A stretch of DNA of 64,000 nucleotides. Source: DATIXJ01 sp963714795 (GTDB taxonomy: Bacteria; Bacteroidota; Ignavibacteria; UBA10030; SZUA-254). Under the pieces are notes generated by a model. That model did not search any database, was not told the origin of the DNA, and worked only from the letters and a program-made list of their open reading frames with translations. Made by a program: the position numbers and the translations under genes. The stretch is from NCBI GenBank assembly GCA_963714795.1, contig CAVQPS010000009.1, forward strand, positions 682,001 through 746,000, given 5' to 3'. Below are positions 8,396 to 17,543 of the stretch, piece by piece. Position 1 is the first letter of the stretch, and the number at the start of each line of letters is the position of its first letter.

Positions 8396-9989
8396 CATCG
8401 TTCCCGTTTTTTTATTGTTCTGTATCCTGCCGCTTCATGCTCAACAGCGTAGTGATTTTTTCATCCATCTTGATAATGGCGACAGTCTGGATGCGACCAG
8501 TTTTTTCCCGAATATGCCCGCACCGTCGAACGGATTTCCTGCCATAATCTTTATTCACGGTTTCGGTGCTGATAAATCCACACGCATACCGTCCTGTGCC
8601 GCGTACGCCGCAAATGGTTATGTTGCCTTTGCCTATTCGGTTCGCGGACATGGAAGGTCGTCGGGAGGATCGACAATTATGTCGGCACAGGAACGCCGGG
8701 ACCTTTGGAAAGTCGTGGAGTATATAAAAAAAATGCCGAATGTGGATTCGTCCGCCATCGGTATTGTCGGCAGTTCGCAGGGAGGATTGCACGGCTTGTG
8801 GGCGGCGGCTGATCGACTTGGTGTACGAGCTGTTTGTGTTGATGACATTGTCCCACAATGGGCGTCGGATATGTTGATGAACGGCTCGATACGACGAACA
8901 CTTTTGCTTCTGCTGACGACGAATACGGTTCGTTATGCCTCGATTCGGGATTCGTTGTTGCCGTTTGTCATCAATGATGAATATGATTCTTTGCTTGAGC
9001 GATTTCCCAAGGATCGTGACATCGATCCGGCGGCGGCAATTTCATCGGGTCTTCCCATCGAAACATTTCTCAAATGGCAGGACCATTATTTTTCTCCGGG
9101 CAATGGAATTGGATTCTTCGATAAGCAAACGTCACCGAAAAAATTATATCTCGGTACCCAGGGACATTTTTCCGATGATGACTCGTCTCAAAGTTACGTT
9201 CAATCCGATCTCGTCTTCCGATGGTTTGGAAAATTTTTACAGCGCCGTGAAACCGGAATACTGAATGAGCCATCCGTTACGTTTGCCTACAGCAGTTTGC
9301 CGGTCGATTCGATGGGACGATTTCATTGGACGAACATTGCAGCTTCATCGTTTCCGCCGTCAGACGTTTCTTCACTGGAATTCCATTTGAAACCGGATAA
9401 TCCGAACAACACAAAACGGAAATCGCTTCCTCAAACAATTGTTCTCGAAAACCTTTATACGGATTCAACCTATACATTCGATAAAGGTTCCATTGAAGGT
9501 TTTCATGGTTCACGGTTCGAAAAAATTATTCCCCAGCAGCGGATTGTTTTTACATCACCGGTCCTTGATTCGAATCTCTTTTGGTTCGGCCAGCCGAGCA
9601 TGAAATTATTCCTCTCTTCCGAAAGCAAAACATTTCCCCTGCATGCACAGATTTTTGAAGTCGATAGTCTCGGTAACGAATATTTTATTAACCGCATTAA
9701 CTTTACTGCCCGGCATTGGAGAAAAGGTTCAGGGAAATGGATAACGGTAAATGGAATTCCCCACGCGCATCGATTTTCTGCCGGAAGCAGAATCCGCGTT
9801 GTGCTGACGAATATTGATAAAACGAACCGCAAAAATCTCGGCTCGTTTCCGTTTGTCCTTCCGATATTTGCACACGCAAGTGTGGAGATTTTTCTTGATG
9901 CGCGGCATTCTCCATCAATATTCCTTCCGATACTTGATAAATCATTTTTTGTAAAAAAGAAGATAAACGTTTTAACTCTGAATCATTAG
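8364..9989 (+). CDS. Exported S15/CocE-like alpha/beta hydrolase
   Basis: About 541 residues from an ATG at 8364, chosen because it opens a signal peptide ending in L-H-A-Q. An upstream in-frame start at 8334 would bury it. The alpha/beta-hydrolase fold shows I-F-I-H-G-F-G (oxyanion strand), S-V-R-G-H-G-R-S-S-G-G and the nucleophile elbow G-S-S-Q-G-G (serine near 137). A C-terminal region of about 220 residues resembles the beta-sandwich of X-Pro dipeptidyl-peptidase/CocE proteins. It probably cleaves a peptide or ester in the periplasm; the substrate is unknown. It overlaps the CotH-like gene by 32 bp and is the last member of the exported three-gene unit. Confidence 0.75.
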   Translation: MGSILPLKCRNIVPVFLLFCILPLHAQQRSDFFIHLDNGDSLDATSFFPNMPAPSNGFPAIIFIHGFGADKSTRIPSCAAYAANGYVAFAYSVRGHGRSSGGSTIMSAQERRDLWKVVEYIKKMPNVDSSAIGIVGSSQGGLHGLWAAADRLGVRAVCVDDIVPQWASDMLMNGSIRRTLLLLLTTNTVRYASIRDSLLPFVINDEYDSLLERFPKDRDIDPAAAISSGLPIETFLKWQDHYFSPGNGIGFFDKQTSPKKLYLGTQGHFSDDDSSQSYVQSDLVFRWFGKFLQRRETGILNEPSVTFAYSSLPVDSMGRFHWTNIAASSFPPSDVSSLEFHLKPDNPNNTKRKSLPQTIVLENLYTDSTYTFDKGSIEGFHGSRFEKIIPQQRIVFTSPVLDSNLFWFGQPSMKLFLSSESKTFPLHAQIFEVDSLGNEYFINRINFTARHWRKGSGKWITVNGIPHAHRFSAGSRIRVVLTNIDKTNRKNLGSFPFVLPIFAHASVEIFLDARHSPSIFLPILDKSFFVKKKINVLTLNH

Positions 9990-10113
9990 AAACGCTTCCA
10001 TTTTCGCCAATCTTTGCTTTTTCCGTTCGTCGGAGTTCTTTTGAGATTTCCTTCTTTTTTTGTAAGATAGGTCTGCTGAAAACTCAATACGAAATTTTCT
10101 TGAAGCAAAAAGT

Positions 10114-11058
10114 GTGAAATCCAAACGACTCGGCATCTGGCTTGCGCTGATCATCGAAATCCTGCTCCTCACGATTCTGACATCATCGTTTGGCGGAGAG
10201 AAAATTTTCGAGTCGACATTTTTGAACTGGGTGAATATCTCGCAGGTCATCCGCGCACTTTCGTTCATTGCAATTATGGCTGTCGGACAAGCGCTGGTCA
10301 TTATCACGGCGGGGATTGATTTGTCCGTCGGTTCTGTCCTCGGTCTTACCGGCGTCATTACTGCTGTCCTTATGAATCACGGGTCCGGTATTGCCCTCGC
10401 CGTTCTCATCGGGTTGTGTGCGGCAATACTGTGCGGCGTGCTGAACGGGTTGTTAATTACCCGCGCCCAATTGCCGCCGTTCATCGCAACGTTGGGTATG
10501 ATGAGCATTGCGCGCGGTCTTGCCTTCGGTTTGACCGGCGGAGAAACGATCCGGAATCTTCCGCCGGAATTTTTAGCGGTGGGACAGGGAACACTCGGCG
10601 CGATTCCTATTCCGATCCTTGTCATGATTGTCGTCGCTCTCGTCGCAGGATATTTTCTCAAAGCCACGACATGGGGACGATATATTTACGCGATCGGCGG
10701 TAACGAAGAAGCCGCTTTGTACAGCGGCGTGAATGTCAGGAAGATAAAATTGTCGGTGTATCTCCTGAGCGGTTTGGCGGCAGGAATTGCGGGAATATTA
10801 TTTACCGCGCGCTTCGGTGTCGGGCAATCGACGGCAGGACTGGGATACGAACTTGATGTCATTGCTGCGGCGGTGATTGGCGGCGTCAGTCTTTCCGGCG
10901 GACGCGGGACAATTCTCGGCACGATCATCGGATCATTGTTAATGGGCATTCTCCGCAACGGACTGGTTTTGCTGAACGTTTCCGAATACTGGCAGGAAGT
11001 CGCCATCGGTCTGGTCATTCTTCTTGCCGTGATTTTGGATAGAAGATCAAAAAAGTAA
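10114..11058 (+). CDS. Ribose-type sugar ABC transporter permease (RbsC-like), first copy
   Basis: 314 residues, strongly hydrophobic with 8-10 predicted membrane spans and the family signatures G-I-D-L-S-V-G-S-V-L-G, N-G-L-L-I-T and A-V-I-G-G-V-S-L-S-G-G-R-G-T. This is the inner-membrane channel of a CUT2-type monosaccharide importer. The start is a GTG, with only a weak ribosome site. It is followed 20 bp later by a binding lipoprotein. The ATPase and a second permease lie 3-5 kb downstream. In the 124-bp gap before it I see no clear promoter. The exact sugar cannot be deduced. Confidence 0.88.
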   Translation: MKSKRLGIWLALIIEILLLTILTSSFGGEKIFESTFLNWVNISQVIRALSFIAIMAVGQALVIITAGIDLSVGSVLGLTGVITAVLMNHGSGIALAVLIGLCAAILCGVLNGLLITRAQLPPFIATLGMMSIARGLAFGLTGGETIRNLPPEFLAVGQGTLGAIPIPILVMIVVALVAGYFLKATTWGRYIYAIGGNEEAALYSGVNVRKIKLSVYLLSGLAAGIAGILFTARFGVGQSTAGLGYELDVIAAAVIGGVSLSGGRGTILGTIIGSLLMGILRNGLVLLNVSEYWQEVAIGLVILLAVILDRRSKK

Positions 11059-11078
11059 ACAACAAATAGGAATGTCGT

Positions 11079-12029
11079 ATGAAAAAAATTTCATTGCTGT
11101 TGATGGTCGTCGTTCTCCTGCTTTCCGGATGCGCGAAAAAGCAGGAAGATAAAAAATGGGTCTTCGCGTTTGTGCCGAAGCTTCTTGATAATCCGGTGTT
11201 TCAGCTTGCATGGCAGGGCGCTCAGGCCGCCGCCAATCAATTGGACAGCGGCAAGATCGAAGTACAACGGTACGCCCCGGTGAAATCGGATGCCGTCGAG
11301 CAAGCACAGATTATCGAAAGTCTCATCGAGCGGAAAGTCGACGGTATTGCAATTTCCGTCAATGATGCCGATGCGCTGAAAGAATCGATCGACAAAGCGA
11401 TGGACGCAGGCATTCCGGTCGTAACATTCGATTCCGATTCACCGAAGAGCAAACGGATCGCGTATTACGGCACCGCCAATAAACCGAGCGGCAGAATGAT
11501 GGCGGAGTATCTCGTGAAACGGATGGGAACGAAAGGAAGTATCGGCATTCTTATGGGCACGCCCGGCGCGCCGAATCTCGAAGAACGGAAAGAAGGCATT
11601 CTGGAGTATCTCAAAGATTATCCCGACATTACGGTGGTGGCGACCGAATATTGTTACGACGATGTGAACAAAGGTGTGAGCATGATGGAAACCGCGATGC
11701 AGGCGCATCCCGAAATGACCGGCTGGGTGCTTCCCGGCGCGTGGGCGCTCTTTACGCCGCCGCCCGGACCGTTCAGCGCAAAAAAACCGGGCGAGCTGAC
11801 CGTCGTTTCTATCGACGCGCTTCCCGAACAACTTGATTACGTTCGCCAGGGTTATGTGCAGGTTCTGTTAGGACAAAAACTGTTCGGCTGGGGATTTGAA
11901 AGCGTTCGCATGCTGAAAGACATCAAGGAAGGAAAAAAAGTCGACGGTGTGATCGATTCCGGCGTCGATGTCGTGACGAAAGAGAATGTTGAAGAGTACG
12001 CACAGAAATGGAAAACGGGTAAATTCTGA
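11079..12029 (+). CDS. Sugar ABC transporter substrate-binding lipoprotein, first copy
   Basis: 316 residues. A lipoprotein signal with lipobox L-S-G-C places the acylated cysteine at residue 18. The rest is a periplasmic-binding-protein type I fold of the ribose/xylose group, with S-D-A-V-E-Q-A-Q-I-I-E-S-L-I, D-G-I-A-I-S and T-F-D-S-D. An A-G-G-A ribosome site lies 7 bp before the ATG. The gene follows the first permease by 20 bp. It shares fold but not close sequence with the second binding protein at 13312, so the two probably bind different sugars or have diverged considerably. Confidence 0.88.
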   Translation: MKKISLLLMVVVLLLSGCAKKQEDKKWVFAFVPKLLDNPVFQLAWQGAQAAANQLDSGKIEVQRYAPVKSDAVEQAQIIESLIERKVDGIAISVNDADALKESIDKAMDAGIPVVTFDSDSPKSKRIAYYGTANKPSGRMMAEYLVKRMGTKGSIGILMGTPGAPNLEERKEGILEYLKDYPDITVVATEYCYDDVNKGVSMMETAMQAHPEMTGWVLPGAWALFTPPPGPFSAKKPGELTVVSIDALPEQLDYVRQGYVQVLLGQKLFGWGFESVRMLKDIKEGKKVDGVIDSGVDVVTKENVEEYAQKWKTGKF

Positions 12030-12058
12030 AAACCATACAACATTCTGCGGAGGAGTGT

Positions 12059-13288
12059 ATGTGGAACAAGAGATTCAGAAAATATTTTTATGTGCTTTTT
12101 ATAATTGTTCTGAATAGTTGCAGTGTATTTCATTCAACAAGGAATGAAACTGAAGATTACGATCATTTTCCGAAGAACATTTTATATACATTTAATCAGG
12201 GAAGCAATCCGCCGTTTCGGGATGGAGCGTTAGATTCGCTTGTAAAGTTTGCAGATACGCTTCAGGGATATCCGAGATTCAAATCTCGGGTTGAACAAAT
12301 TGTAATGGAGAGAAAATATGTCGATGATTTTACAAGAGCATACGATGGCGATTTGAGTGCATGGATGAGGTTAGAACAAGCGTGCGGATCAGAAAATCTT
12401 GAAGAAGCGAATTTTGTCGTTTGGACACTCGGTAAAATGGATCGACTACGAGTTATCAAGAGACTTGAACAAGTGCTGCGAGAGGATCACGGGTATTGCC
12501 GGTATGAATTTCAAAATATGCTGAAACACCAAAAATACCTTTATGATAATGAACATCAGCATCCCAGCGTATCGGAAAGTCAGAAACAAATCGATAGTAT
12601 TTCAAATTTGGAAATCGAAACAGTGTTATCCAAGGGATCCCGTTTTGATTTTAAAGCAATCTACAATGACAAAGCTTCATTTGCTCATATGTCGGCTGTA
12701 CTCAGTGCGGCTATGGAAAGAACAAACGCGGATTATTATCACCGCGGCAGAGAACTGATGATCAGCATTGTTGATAGCCTTGAAAAGGTTGATGAATCTT
12801 TAGCTCAATTGTATGTTGACAATCTTCTTCTGCCTGCACCCGGAGATACTGTGGATGATTCTACACAAGTGAAAGAAATCTTCAATGATATTCTTAAGCA
12901 TTGTATATATAAAAAAGAATATTTCAATGAATATGTTGGTAATGGAACATCAAATCGACGTGCTTATTTCGATACGATGAAATTTTCTCATGTTGTCGTC
13001 GTTGCTCCGAAGTATGCGTATTTACCTGATCTTGCTCAAAACGGGACCCAAATTATTGCTGCAACACATACAGAACTTGTTCGGGAGGCGAATCGAAACG
13101 GCATTAAACAGTATAATACTTTTCGCATTACAACTTACGATGATTTTGCCTCTGTAGCGATTGGTTCGATTTTTATTTCTCCGATTTGGCATGATATGCT
13201 TCTCGGCGGAGGTTCTCGGTGGTATACTTTGCGAAAAGTAAATGGGAGATGGACAATAATTGGTTCACCTGGTTCAATTGTTTCTTAG
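12059..13288 (+). CDS. Unrecognised lipoprotein inserted in the sugar-transport operon
   Basis: 409 residues. A positively charged start and hydrophobic segment end in L-N-S-C (cysteine 21), a lipoprotein signal. The body is largely helical and charged with no motif I recognise. The last 100 residues are more beta-like, ending W-Y-T-L-R-K-V-N-G-R-W-T-I-I, which resembles the end of NTF2-like or similar small domains but is not conclusive. The codon choice is visibly more A/T-rich than in the transport genes on both sides. It has an excellent ribosome site (G-G-A-G-G-A-G) and lies 29 bp after one binding protein and 23 bp before the next. Late insertion into the operon is an inference from composition and context. 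Confidence 0.6.
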   Translation: MWNKRFRKYFYVLFIIVLNSCSVFHSTRNETEDYDHFPKNILYTFNQGSNPPFRDGALDSLVKFADTLQGYPRFKSRVEQIVMERKYVDDFTRAYDGDLSAWMRLEQACGSENLEEANFVVWTLGKMDRLRVIKRLEQVLREDHGYCRYEFQNMLKHQKYLYDNEHQHPSVSESQKQIDSISNLEIETVLSKGSRFDFKAIYNDKASFAHMSAVLSAAMERTNADYYHRGRELMISIVDSLEKVDESLAQLYVDNLLLPAPGDTVDDSTQVKEIFNDILKHCIYKKEYFNEYVGNGTSNRRAYFDTMKFSHVVVVAPKYAYLPDLAQNGTQIIAATHTELVREANRNGIKQYNTFRITTYDDFASVAIGSIFISPIWHDMLLGGGSRWYTLRKVNGRWTIIGSPGSIVS

Positions 13289-13311
13289 AAAATCATTATC
13301 ATGAGGAAAAA

Positions 13312-14235
13312 ATGAAAAGAATTATTCTATTGGCAATCGTCGCTTTCTTTGCCATGACATCTTGCGGCAAAAAGGAAGAATCAAAATCAACTAAAACGAT
13401 CGGCGTTTCGTTGCTGACGCGCGCCCATGTATTTTATAAAGATCTTGAAGAAGGATTGAAATCCGAAGCCGCCAAAGACGGATACAAATTGATCATCACT
13501 GCCGGTGATTTCGATTTGGGAAAACAAAGCGCGCAAATCGAAGATTTTATAACTCAAAAAGTCGATGCGATTGTCGTTTGTCCGGTCGATTCACGCGGTG
13601 TCGGTCCTGCAATCAAGAAAGCGAATGATGCAAAGATTCCGGTCTTCACTGCAGATATCGCCGCGCAGGAAGGAGAAACCGTTTGTCACATCGCTTCGGA
13701 TAATGTTGCCGGCGGCAGACTAGCGGGAGAATATCTCGGAAAGTTTCTGAACGGCAAAGGAAATATTGCCATTATCGGCCAGCCGACGATCACGTCGGTG
13801 CTGGATCGTGTTCAAGGATTTAAAGATGCGATTGCAAAATTTCCCGATATGCACATTGTTGCCGACGTGAACGGCGAAGGAGTGCGCGATAAGGCGATGC
13901 AGGCTGCCGCGGATATTTTGCAGGCACATCCGGACCTTGCCGGTATCTTCGGCATCAACGATGATTCGGCGCTCGGAGCACTCGATGCGGTTCAGCAATT
14001 CAAGCGCGACAAAATTGCCATTATCGGTTACGATGCAACGCCGCCCGCGCGTGATGCAATTATGAAGGGCACACCGCTCAAAGCGGATGTCATTCAATAT
14101 CCTCAAAAAATCGGCGAGATGACGATTGCAAAAATTAAAGATTATTTTTCCGGCACAGCATTACCGAAAGTTGTTCCGGTTGAAGTCGGAATAGTTGATA
14201 AAGATGCGCTTGACAAACCTGCGGTGCAATACTAA
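13312..14235 (+). CDS. Ribose-type substrate-binding lipoprotein (RbsB-like), second copy
   Basis: 307 residues from the ATG at 13312. This start gives a lipoprotein signal (A-M-T-S-C, cysteine 18) and has G-A-G-G-A-A-A just upstream; the frame is open further back to 13219 within the preceding gene. The fold is periplasmic binding protein type I with I-G-V-S-L-L-T, D-A-I-V-V-C-P-V-D, I-A-S-D-N-V-A-G-G, G-I-N-D-D-S-A-L-G-A and I-G-Y-D-A-T, very close to RbsB-type proteins. The stop codon overlaps the ATPase start (TAATG), so the two are translationally coupled, which marks this as the main partner of the downstream ATPase and permease. Confidence 0.9.
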   Translation: MKRIILLAIVAFFAMTSCGKKEESKSTKTIGVSLLTRAHVFYKDLEEGLKSEAAKDGYKLIITAGDFDLGKQSAQIEDFITQKVDAIVVCPVDSRGVGPAIKKANDAKIPVFTADIAAQEGETVCHIASDNVAGGRLAGEYLGKFLNGKGNIAIIGQPTITSVLDRVQGFKDAIAKFPDMHIVADVNGEGVRDKAMQAAADILQAHPDLAGIFGINDDSALGALDAVQQFKRDKIAIIGYDATPPARDAIMKGTPLKADVIQYPQKIGEMTIAKIKDYFSGTALPKVVPVEVGIVDKDALDKPAVQY

Positions 14236-15744
14236 TGTCCGCTCTTCTTGAAATGCAGAACATCCGGAAGCAATATCCGGGTGTTCTCGCTCTCGATAAT
14301 GTCAGTTTCGATCTGCGTGCCGGCGAAGTCCATTGTCTGCTGGGTGAAAATGGTGCCGGCAAATCGACATTGATGAAAATTCTTTCCGGTGCTTTGCAAA
14401 AAGATTCCGGATCGGTTCTTATCGACGGCAAAGAGTTCGAATTTTCTTCTCCAGCCGATTCCCAGCGATGCGGTATCGGCATGATCTATCAGGATTTTAA
14501 ACTGGTGCCGGAACTTTCCGTTGCTGAAAATATTCTTCTCGGCAACGAGCCGAAGAAACGACATTTGCCGCTTATCGATTTCAAGACGATGCATGAAACC
14601 GCCCGCGCTGTTCTTGCACAGCTCGGTGAAGAAATTCCCACAACTGCAATCGTCAGCACATTGAGCACCGCAAAAAGACAGATGGTGGAGATTGCCAAAG
14701 CGCTTTCGAAAAATGTCCGTGTGCTTGCCATGGATGAACCATCCGCTGCGCTGACCGAAAAAGAGTTAAAAAATTTGTTTGCCGTTATTCGCCGGTTGAA
14801 AAAAGAAGGAGTCGGCATTATTTATATTTCTCATCGACTGGAAGAAATTTTTGAGATCGGCGACCGGGTTACGATTCTCCGGGACGGCGCGTTCATTCAT
14901 TCGTGCTCTATCGGTGAAGTAGACCGGCAGAAGTCTCGTTCGATGGATGGTCGGCCGCGAACTGGAAAATGAATATCCCAAGTTTTCCGTTGAACGTGGA
15001 AGCGAAATTCTCCGCATTGAACACTTGAACGCGGGGATACTGAAGGATATCAATCTTTCTTTGAATAAAGGCGAGATTCTCGGTTTTGCAGGTCTTGTCG
15101 GTGCCGGACGAACCGAGCTTGCTCGCGTTATTTTCGGTGCGGATGAACTGGAAAGCGGTCAGATTTTTCTTGAAGGAAAAAAAATTGCCCCGCACTCTCC
15201 GCGTGAAGCGATCGATCTCGGTATCGGACTTTTGACGGAAGACCGGAATAAATACGGCCTCATCATGCAGATGAGCGTGCGGGAAAATATATCATTGTCG
15301 AATCTTCGTGAAGTGCTGAAAGGAATATTTGTCAATCGCTCGAAGGAAAATTCCGTTGCCAATCGGTTCAAAGATGAATTGCGGATTAAAACTCCGACGA
15401 TCGAGCAGGAGGTTGAACACCTGAGCGGCGGAAATCGCCAAAAAGTCGTTCTCGCACGCTGGCTCTTTACAAAATCGAAATTGTTGATCTTTGATGAACC
15501 GACGTCGGGAATCGATGTCGGTGTGAAGTACGAAATTTATAATCTCATCAATCAGCTTGCGAAAGACGGCATCGGCGTCATCATGATTTCTTCCGATCTG
15601 CCGGAACTGCTCGGCATGAGCGACCGCGTCGTGGTGATGCACGAAGGCACAATTGCCGGAATTCTTTCCCGGACGGAAGCAACCCAGGAGCGCGTGATGA
15701 CGCTGGCAACGGGTGGCGTGCCGGAGGTCGATAATGCCGGCTAA
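14235..15744 (+). pseudogene. Sugar ABC transporter ATPase with two ABC domains (RbsA-like), split by one frameshift
   Basis: First frame (14235-14972): Walker A G-E-N-G-A-G-K-S-T, a degenerate signature and Walker B V-L-A-M-D-E-P-S. Second frame (to 15744): the second ABC domain with G-L-V-G-A-G-R-T-E-L, L-S-G-G-N-R-Q-K and L-I-F-D-E-P-T-S-G-I-D. The break is in the linker near 14928-14936. Removing one A gives D-R-Q-S-L-V-R-W-M-V-G-R-E-L-E-N, the usual RbsA linker, and a 502-residue protein of normal length. Both halves are otherwise intact, so this may be a base-calling error. It energises uptake and is the only sugar ATPase here for two permeases. The permease start overlaps its end by 11 bp. 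Confidence 0.85.
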
Positions 15745-16696
15745 AACGTTGAAGAAGCGAAGCATTGCTTCACTGATAAGTGAATTCGGAATTGTGATCG
15801 CTCTATTGATCGAAATTCTTTTCTTCGCGATTCTGTCGCCCTATTTTTTCACTGCCGATAACATTCTGAATGTTTCGCTGCAAACATCGATTACGGCAAT
15901 CATCGCTGTCGGAATGACGTTTGTGATTCTGACAGGCGGTATCGACCTTTCCGTCGGTGCACTGGTTGCATTTAGCGGCGTGGTGACAACATCGTTTTTA
16001 AAAATTGATTTGCCGTTTCCAATCCTGTTGCCGCTGGCAATGATCGTGGGAATTGTTGTCGGAATTATTTCCGGTGGACTCGCGGGAATCTTCGTGACAA
16101 AATTCCGGATTACTCCGTTTATCGTTACGCTGGCGTTGATGACTGTCTGGCGCGGAGCTTCCTACATGTTTACCGATGGGCGGCCAGTGTGGGGACTGCC
16201 GGATGCATTCAGTTTCCTCGGCAGCGGAAGAATATTTTCAATTCCCGTTCCGACCGTTTTTATGATTGCCGCATTTGTCGTTGGGTTCATTATATTAAAG
16301 CATACCCGATTCGGGCGCTATGTGTATGCTGTCGGTGGAAATGCAGAGGCGGCGCGTCTTGCCGGTATTGATACAAAGAAAACATTGATGATGGTCTATA
16401 TCATCAGCGGTGTGCTTGCGGCAGTGAGCGGAATATTGCTTGCTTCACGGATGAATTCAGGGCAGCCGAATGCCGGATTGATGTATGAACTCGATGTTAT
16501 TGCCGCAGTTGTTGTGGGTGGAACAAGTCTGTCGGGCGGAAAAGGATCGATTGTCGGAACATTTATCGGCGCTATGCTGATCGGCGTGTTACGGAACGGT
16601 TTAAATTTACTCAATGTGAATTCGTATGTTCAGATGGTTGTACTCGGCGGCGTTATCCTGCTTGCCGTGATGCTGGATCAATGGAGAACTCACTAA
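15734..16696 (+). CDS. Ribose-type sugar ABC transporter permease (RbsC-like), second copy
   Basis: About 320 residues from the ATG at 15734. It has the same family marks as the first permease: G-I-D-L-S-V-G-A-L-V-A-F-S-G, F-R-I-T-P-F-I-V-T-L-A-L-M and V-V-V-G-G-T-S-L-S-G-G-K-G. Multiple membrane spans cover nearly the whole length. The 11-bp overlap with the ATPase gene suggests translational coupling, and a 17-bp gap leads to the small barrel protein. The two permeases in this operon are clearly paralogous but not near-identical, so they could form a heterodimer or serve different sugars. Confidence 0.9.
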   Translation: MPAKTLKKRSIASLISEFGIVIALLIEILFFAILSPYFFTADNILNVSLQTSITAIIAVGMTFVILTGGIDLSVGALVAFSGVVTTSFLKIDLPFPILLPLAMIVGIVVGIISGGLAGIFVTKFRITPFIVTLALMTVWRGASYMFTDGRPVWGLPDAFSFLGSGRIFSIPVPTVFMIAAFVVGFIILKHTRFGRYVYAVGGNAEAARLAGIDTKKTLMMVYIISGVLAAVSGILLASRMNSGQPNAGLMYELDVIAAVVVGGTSLSGGKGSIVGTFIGAMLIGVLRNGLNLLNVNSYVQMVVLGGVILLAVMLDQWRTH

Positions 16697-16713
16697 TTTA
16701 TTTCAGGAATACT

Positions 16714-17310
16714 ATGATGACTCGAATTCATTTATTATGTATCGGACTTATCTTTGCCGCGACATCGATAACGATTGCACAGCAGCAGCAAATGTTTATC
16801 CTCACGGCATACGGTGGATTATTTTTTCCATCCAATGTCGATTTTAAAGATACATACAAATCGACTTCCGACCTTATGTATGGATTCGGTGTGAGTCTGC
16901 CGATCGAATCGTCGCTGTTTCTTATCGGCGAGTACGGTGTTTTTCATTCGGACGCATTGATCAGCACACCGAACGATAGTTCTCTTTCGCTGGATGAACA
17001 TTTCTGGCATGCCGGACTGCTGGTAAAAGAACCGGTGACAAGATCGTTATTTTTCTGTCTTTCCGGCGGATTGAATCTCGTTTCCGTCAAACAAACATCG
17101 TCAAGTGCCTCCGTGCCCGAACAATCCATTGATGCGGCAAAAAAAGTAGGCTACTTTGGCGGTGCCGGGTTTGAATATTTACCGCCGAACGAACATGTTT
17201 CGTTTTTTGGAGACATGGTGTACGATTATCGCCGTGTTCATGATCAGCAACTGCTTGGTGATTTCGGCGGCGTTCGCATCGTTGTCGGTATTCATTTGTA
17301 TATGTATTGA
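16714..17310 (+). CDS. Small outer-membrane beta-barrel-like protein
   Basis: About 198 residues from ATG 16714, which begins a signal peptide ending in I-A-Q-Q. The mature part alternates polar and hydrophobic residues with many glycines and aromatic girdle residues (A-Y-G-G-L-F-F-P, Y-G-F-G-V-S, G-G-A-G-F-E-Y) and ends in V-G-I-H-L-Y-M-Y, consistent with an 8-strand OmpA/OmpX-type barrel. A role in outer-membrane sugar passage is possible from its place at the end of the transporter operon, but such small barrels are often not pores. The 233-bp gap after it has no evident hairpin. Confidence 0.6.
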   Translation: MMTRIHLLCIGLIFAATSITIAQQQQMFILTAYGGLFFPSNVDFKDTYKSTSDLMYGFGVSLPIESSLFLIGEYGVFHSDALISTPNDSSLSLDEHFWHAGLLVKEPVTRSLFFCLSGGLNLVSVKQTSSSASVPEQSIDAAKKVGYFGGAGFEYLPPNEHVSFFGDMVYDYRRVHDQQLLGDFGGVRIVVGIHLYMY

Positions 17311-17543
17311 AAACTGAATTCCGGCCCATGCTTGTGCAAAACAAATCAAATTCAGAAGATCGCAAATTATTTTCCTCAAATCTTTCAATTTTGCATCAAT
17401 AGATCGATAAGCGCATCCCCAAATCCATGATGCCATTAAAAGCGAAGACTTCTTGACCTTCTTTTGCTTAAACCGTACATTGTCCCGTTCAATCATTTCA
17501 GCAACAGTTCGTTATTTTCCATTTCTTTGCGAGGAATTGTCCC

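Noticed and set aside
13219..13311. Longer N-terminus for the second sugar-binding lipoprotein
   Set aside because: The upstream in-frame start lies inside the preceding gene and would bury the lipoprotein signal; the ATG at 13312 has a good ribosome site.
14920..14945. Programmed frameshift in the ABC ATPase gene
   Set aside because: No slippery heptamer, stop codon or stimulatory hairpin at the break; a simple extra base explains it better.
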